From Carex sylvatica (taxonomy: Eukaryota; Streptophyta; Magnoliopsida; Poales; Cyperaceae): a DNA stretch of 64,000 nucleotides. The DNA is taken from assembly GCA_964058845.1 (NCBI GenBank), contig CAXKVR010000033.1:94787-158786 (forward strand). The letters run 5' to 3'. Positions 59,560 to 64,000 of the stretch are shown here, piece after piece. The first letter of the stretch is position 1. The number at the start of each line of letters is the position of its first letter. A program made the position numbers and the translations under genes. Below the pieces are notes generated by a model, which saw only the letters and a list, made by a program, of their open reading frames with translations, did no database searches and was not told where the DNA came from.

Positions 59560-60494
59560 TCCTATATGATTTTTGTTATCTTGAGAGAGAGAGCAGATTA
59601 ATTGGAGATGATGATATCTTTTGGTCTAGGAGGGAGAGGAGGACATGAGAAAGAGTAAGAAATGGTGGCTTTGACTAAATTGGAGAAATAAATAGTTTAA
59701 TTACCAATTTACCATTACTTAATTCATTTTTGTATATGCAATTAGTTTTGAGTATCAAGTTGGAGAAATTAATTGGTAAATAAAATTATGTCTTGATCCC
59801 TGTATTTGTACAAAATTTCAAAGGCAGCTCATCTTTGAAAATTCAAACCATGTTTTTCAGTTGATAGTTTCTTCCTACTACTTACTGAGTCATAACAGCA
59901 AACCAAGAATTTTATATATCTCACAAAATAAAAACTTCATGGGGATATATGTGAATTTTACTTTTACATTTTATTATTAAAGACTTAATGTTTATTCTCA
60001 ACTCAACTGTGAGTTGTGAAAAGGACATTAATTAATGGGCAGTTGACCGTTCTCTTCCAGAAACAAAAGCTGACATTTACATAGGATTGTCTGTGGCAAT
60101 CCTACGCCTGCCAGAGGTAATAATCACCACAGAAGATCCCAACTCAACTGAAAGCTCTTCTGGAAACAAAAGAAACCAAGTCATAAATTAAATTCAAGGC
60201 AGCTTAATTAGACCCGCAAAGGCCTTGTTTTGTCAAAGCAGCCCCAATTCATGACTCTAATTTAGTATCAAATTATATCTCGGCTGTTTCATACTATCAA
60301 ATAAAAGTGCAACATATACCAGTAAATAGTTTCAGGCATTGAAATATCAGAAAAAAGACCCGGGCTTCTAGAAAATTACTTCAAATTAACACCAACTTAT
60401 TCTTATTAATTGTACATAAAAAAATAACAGTATTGTACAAATACTATCTTTCCCTCAATTCAAATCAACTCGCAGTGGCACCAACAAAAAATTC
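59560..60494. other. VAMP upstream and HIPL downstream region
   Basis: It contains a GA-rich stretch just before VAMP (59582-59640) that probably belongs to the leader. The rest is AT-rich and no gene was recognised. Confidence 0.45.
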
Positions 60495-63400
60495 TCAATA
60501 CCCAAAATTTAATAAAATTAAAAATGATGCCATCAAGGTCATCACCACCACCCCAAAATCCATATCTGATTTGTGGGCCCACGAAGCATTACCGGTACTA
60601 CCCGTAGTACCATTGGTAGTTGTTGTTTCTTTCTCTAAGGAACAAGTGTAGTTACATAGACTCGGTCTAACAACCCGGTAAACACCTTTTGACGTAAGTA
60701 TGAATATATCCTTGCTATTATCTTCTCCAAAGGAGTAGATGTAACCCAGTGATGGAAGTGCACTTCCAGCAACTGAATCACATGCGATTGGGCTGTTTTT
60801 TGAGCATGCGAAAGGAATTGACTTGGATGTGTAGTTGCCACTATTCTCTGGTGTCTCTGTACCGGTCCACATTGAAAGTGCATAGAGATCTCCATACAAA
60901 TACCTAAAAAAATATAATTAAATTCATGACATCTGCAAAAGAGAGTGGCTATGGTACTATTCATAGCGCATAATGATCCATACTATGTATCAATATCTCT
61001 ATTTTCAGCGTACAAACAATCAATACGAACCGTTCAATATGATCTCCATAAAAAATCTACTTGTAGATCAAATTTTACATTTTTTTTAGAATTTGTTTAC
61101 TATTTTTTTAGATATGTAGAAAATCACATGACATAGAAATTCTAGACCATTCAAAATTAGTGATTTTCAACTCTAAAATAACAGTTCAAAAATTCTTAAA
61201 AATGTAAAACTTAGTATGCAAGTACATTTTTCATGTGGAGATCATGTTGAACGGTTGAGATCAACTATTTGAACTTTGAAAACGAATATATTGATCCGTA
61301 GTACGGACCAATCTGCGCTATGCATAGTACCATAGCACACTCATTCATGATATACTGCAAAATATATATTCAACAAATAGCAGGGAAATTTATGTTACGT
61401 ACCTTCCAGTCATGCATGGATCGGTGGTCGACCGGTACACATAACCACCAGTGATAGAAGCTGACCCCACGTTGGTGTTCACTGACAAGTGATCATATCC
61501 CATAATGGGAAATAGTGCATTGATCGAACTTAGAGAGGTGTTGCCGCCAGGTGTCCAATCCGGCTGGTACAGTAACGGGCCTTCATAGACCCGCCACCCG
61601 TAATTGCCTCCTTTAGTTATCAGATCCACCTCTTCATAGAGATCCTACGTATATATATAACAGAATCAATAACTAAAAATAGCTGAGGAAATTAATTAAC
61701 CTTTTGTAATTATAAGGAGTGTAATAAAAATTACTTGGCCGACATCAGCACAGTAAAAATAAGAAGGCCGAGCAGAATCAAAGCTACACCTCCATGGGTT
61801 TCTCAACCCTAAGGCCCATATTTCGGGTCGCAACCCGCTATCCTCAGCTGACGGGTTGTCCTTTGGGATACTATAGTTACCCCAAAAACTCTTATTTACT
61901 ATTTCACTTTCACCTGTTAAATCCACAATTAATCAGTACAATCAGTAAAAAAACAGCTTTTTGAAAATCAAAATCACTCTTTCATCCCTTCATTTGCAAG
62001 TAATTAACAAAATTTTAAATGAAATGCTTACTGGGAAATGTATTAACATCGAGACGCATAATTTTCCCAAGCAAAGATTTTTTATTCTGCGCAAAATTAA
62101 ACGGGTCGCCTTTATTACCACCATCACCCATCATAAAATATAAATATCCATCAGATGGACCGAAAAGAATTTGACCGGCATGGTGAGCTGTGTAAGGCAA
62201 ACCCATGGTAAAAATTCTTCTTACTTCAACTGGATTTGCAATTTTTGCCTACATAAAATTCAAACAAATTTGTAAAATTCAAAGATTATTAGCAAAAATT
62301 TATTTTCTAGCCTACCCCAACTTGTTTGGGACTAAAGGCTTGGTTGTTGTTGTATTAGCAAAATTAAACAAATTTGAAGAATATCAGTACATACTGTGGA
62401 AGGTGTAGAAGAAGAGCTATTAGCAGTATACTCAGCAACTACACTCTGATACTGGCATGGTTGGGCCCCATTATCAGCACCAAGTTTAGACGGGTCACAA
62501 CCCACATCAGAATTACAAGAGCACCGACCCGAACAACTAGCAGACTGCACCTTGTCACAATTATATGACACAAAAAACCGCCCGTTATTTTTGAAATCCG
62601 GGTGGAATGTCATGCCCATTAACCCGAATTCACTATCATAATGCACCTCATCTGTTATGTCAAGGAATGGGTTTGCTTCGTCTATTTCTAATGTACCACC
62701 TGAACCTTGCTCTGGTACAGTTGCTAACCAGACCTTACCGGGTTGGCTTGACAGAAATACCCGGTTTGACCCATCTGGGTGCGCGGCCATGTTTAGGTAC
62801 GGCCCGTTACCTATTCGTTCCAGACAGAGGCCCTTTGGTGAGACTGTGTTTTGTGAAGTGGTGTTAAAGGAAGCGGATTTGCCATCGAAGCAAACGGATT
62901 CATCACCCGCCAACCCACCAAAGGCCGTGCAGAAGTCTTTCTCTGATTGCCACGTGTCGGTTAGCTTCGACGAGTTGACCAGAATCTGGGCCCCACTTCC
63001 CTGTTAAATAAAAGAGAATAGTTAATGACCAGAACCTGTTGCCTGGATCTGACATGAGACCGAATCAGACCTCTTCAAGCTGTACCTTTGACTAGGGGTG
63101 TTTAAACGGTCGGTTCGGTTAAAACCGAAATAAAATAGTCAAACCAAAATTTTATATAGTTCTCAAAAATCTAATCGAACCAACCGAATTAAATTTGTCA
63201 ACCGAATAACAACCGAACCAAAAACCAAAGTAAATTTCGATTTGTTTGGTTGAATCGAAGAATTCAAGTAAATATCAAGTAAATTTTGGTTTGTTTGGTT
63301 TTGAACTGAAATAAGAGAGATTAAACCGAACCAAATATAAAAAAAACAAAGTAATTCAAAAAATCAGCCGAACTGAACCATTTAATCCAAAATTTGACAG

Positions 63401-63639
63401 TTCAGTTGAAAACCAAATAAACCGGATCCAATAAACACCCCTACCTTTGACTGGGGAGAAAATGGAGAGTTAGAAATGGAGACGTCCTTGCAAGCATTCC
63501 ACACTCGCGCACAATAGTCTTGTGTGGAGTCTTTTGACTGTGCTGAGTTGCTGGAAGTGGAGTTACACAGCACTGGGACTTGCACTTGCAGCAGGTTCCC
63601 TCCTGTGTTGAATAACCCGGCCGAGTACGGGTCACATTT
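60495..63639 (-). CDS. HIPL: HIPL-type glucose/sorbosone dehydrogenase-like protein, 5' end outside the window
   Basis: Minus-strand exons 63639-63445, 63000-62395, 62248-62032, 61913-61735, 61644-61403 and 60903-60495 join in frame to 615 residues. The first exon(s), with the signal peptide, lie beyond 64000. The N-terminal part is cysteine-rich (CDPYSAGLF, QVPVLCNSTSS, DYCARVW). The glucose/sorbosone dehydrogenase six-blade propeller follows: LERIGNGPYLNMAAHPDGS, GLMGMTFHPDF, YTAHHAGQILFGPSDGYLYFM, GDGG, LRNPWRCSFD, CADVGQ, GGNYGWRVYEG, GGYVYR, LYGDLYAL. A serine/threonine-rich linker and a C-terminal hydrophobic tail (VVVMTLMASFLILLNF) suggest a GPI anchor. The catalytic activity of plant HIPLs is not established. 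Intron 63001-63444 contains a MITE placed on the splice border. Arabidopsis HIPL1 is about 695 residues. Confidence 0.92.
60943..61342. mobile_element. Foldback MITE related to the shared-core family, in the last HIPL intron
   Basis: Ends gagtggctatggtactattc and, inverted, gagtgtgctatggtactatg. The inner arms carry AACCGTTCAATATGATCTCC and a TTGTAGATCAAATTTTACAT core variant. The terminus differs from all other types. It lies wholly within intron 60904-61402. Confidence 0.85.
63094..63442. mobile_element. MITE (349 bp) inserted at a HIPL exon-intron border
   Basis: Ends AGGGGTGTTTAAACGG and, inverted, AGGGGTGTTTATTGG. Perfect 10-bp direct repeats acctttgact flank it (63084-63093 and 63443-63452). 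The interior is rich in GGTTCGGTT/AACCGAACC words that pair across the element. A half-copy lies in SOSEKI intron 3. Confidence 0.9.
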
Positions 63640-64000
63640 CTGCACATGCAATTGTATTTTCTTATAAAATTTAAAAACTTAAAAGAGGCTATTGGGTCCA
63701 TACTGGTAGCAACTGGTCCAGTACTGTACCACATCCATGAATTTTTTTTTATATATAAAAAAAGGCAATAAATGCCTGTTTTATTAGAAACTAGTCTATT
63801 ACAGGCCCTAAAAACAAAAATAACCATCAGCATAGTAAGATATCGAAACTAAAACTATGTACCAGTGCCTAATGGTATCATATCGGATCCTGGTACCAGT
63901 TTCACCTCAGTCCCATTTTACGTATGAAATTGACAAGTGTAATAAGAGGGAAAATATAAAATTGAAAGAGAAACACACAGCACAAATGATGGATTTAACC
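63640..64000. other. HIPL first-intron sequence up to the window edge
   Basis: AT-rich intron on the HIPL strand. No upstream exon with the right phase was recognised before position 64000. Confidence 0.5.

Overview
The window is nuclear DNA from a flowering plant, most likely a eudicot. It is AT-rich and gene-sparse. Its genes have GT-AG introns and encode plant-specific families: a TAR-type tryptophan aminotransferase, SOSEKI, DUF247, a CLE peptide, a GLR channel and VAMP72. I cannot name the species. Exon joins were worked out by hand from splice sites and reading phase. Every gene called intact closes in frame across all its junctions.

Layout. 0-10 kb is the gene-rich left end: a TAR2-like tryptophan aminotransferase (+, 271-3516), a SOSEKI polarity gene (+, 4715-6728) whose last splice donor looks mutated, and a prolyl 4-hydroxylase (-, 7535-9378). 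10-23 kb is decayed: a broken DUF247 gene, a second prolyl 4-hydroxylase that is dead and cut by a copia retrotransposon, and inside that copia element both a solo LTR and a 5'-truncated LINE, inserted about 40 nt apart in its zinc knuckle. A hAT-type element (8-bp target duplication) and a MULE-type MITE (9-bp duplication) follow. A CLE25-like peptide gene (+, 25839-27408) stands alone at 25.8-27.4 kb.

The region from 29.6 to 46.1 kb is almost entirely repeats. It holds a 1.4-kb foldback element, then a dense run of about 18 foldback MITEs of roughly 400 bp, nearly all set in TA/CA/GA microsatellites. A 2.7-kb solo LTR sits inside one MITE, and a 3.6-kb element with inverted repeats of about 0.8 kb carries a broken plant-mobile-domain ORF. 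The MITEs share one hairpin core but carry at least four different kinds of terminus. Related copies lie in introns of the TAR2-like gene, the P4H pseudogene and the HIPL gene.

49.7-64 kb is gene-rich again: a five-exon glutamate receptor-like channel (+), a secreted glycine-rich protein (-), a VAMP72-type R-SNARE (-) and a HIPL-type glucose/sorbosone dehydrogenase-like protein (-), whose 5' end lies beyond the window. In HIPL a MITE has inserted exactly on an exon-intron border and duplicated the splice donor.

The genes do not form a pathway, although TAR2, SOSEKI, CLE and GLR are all developmental or signalling genes. The most distinctive feature is the microsatellite-nested foldback MITE family with exchangeable ends.
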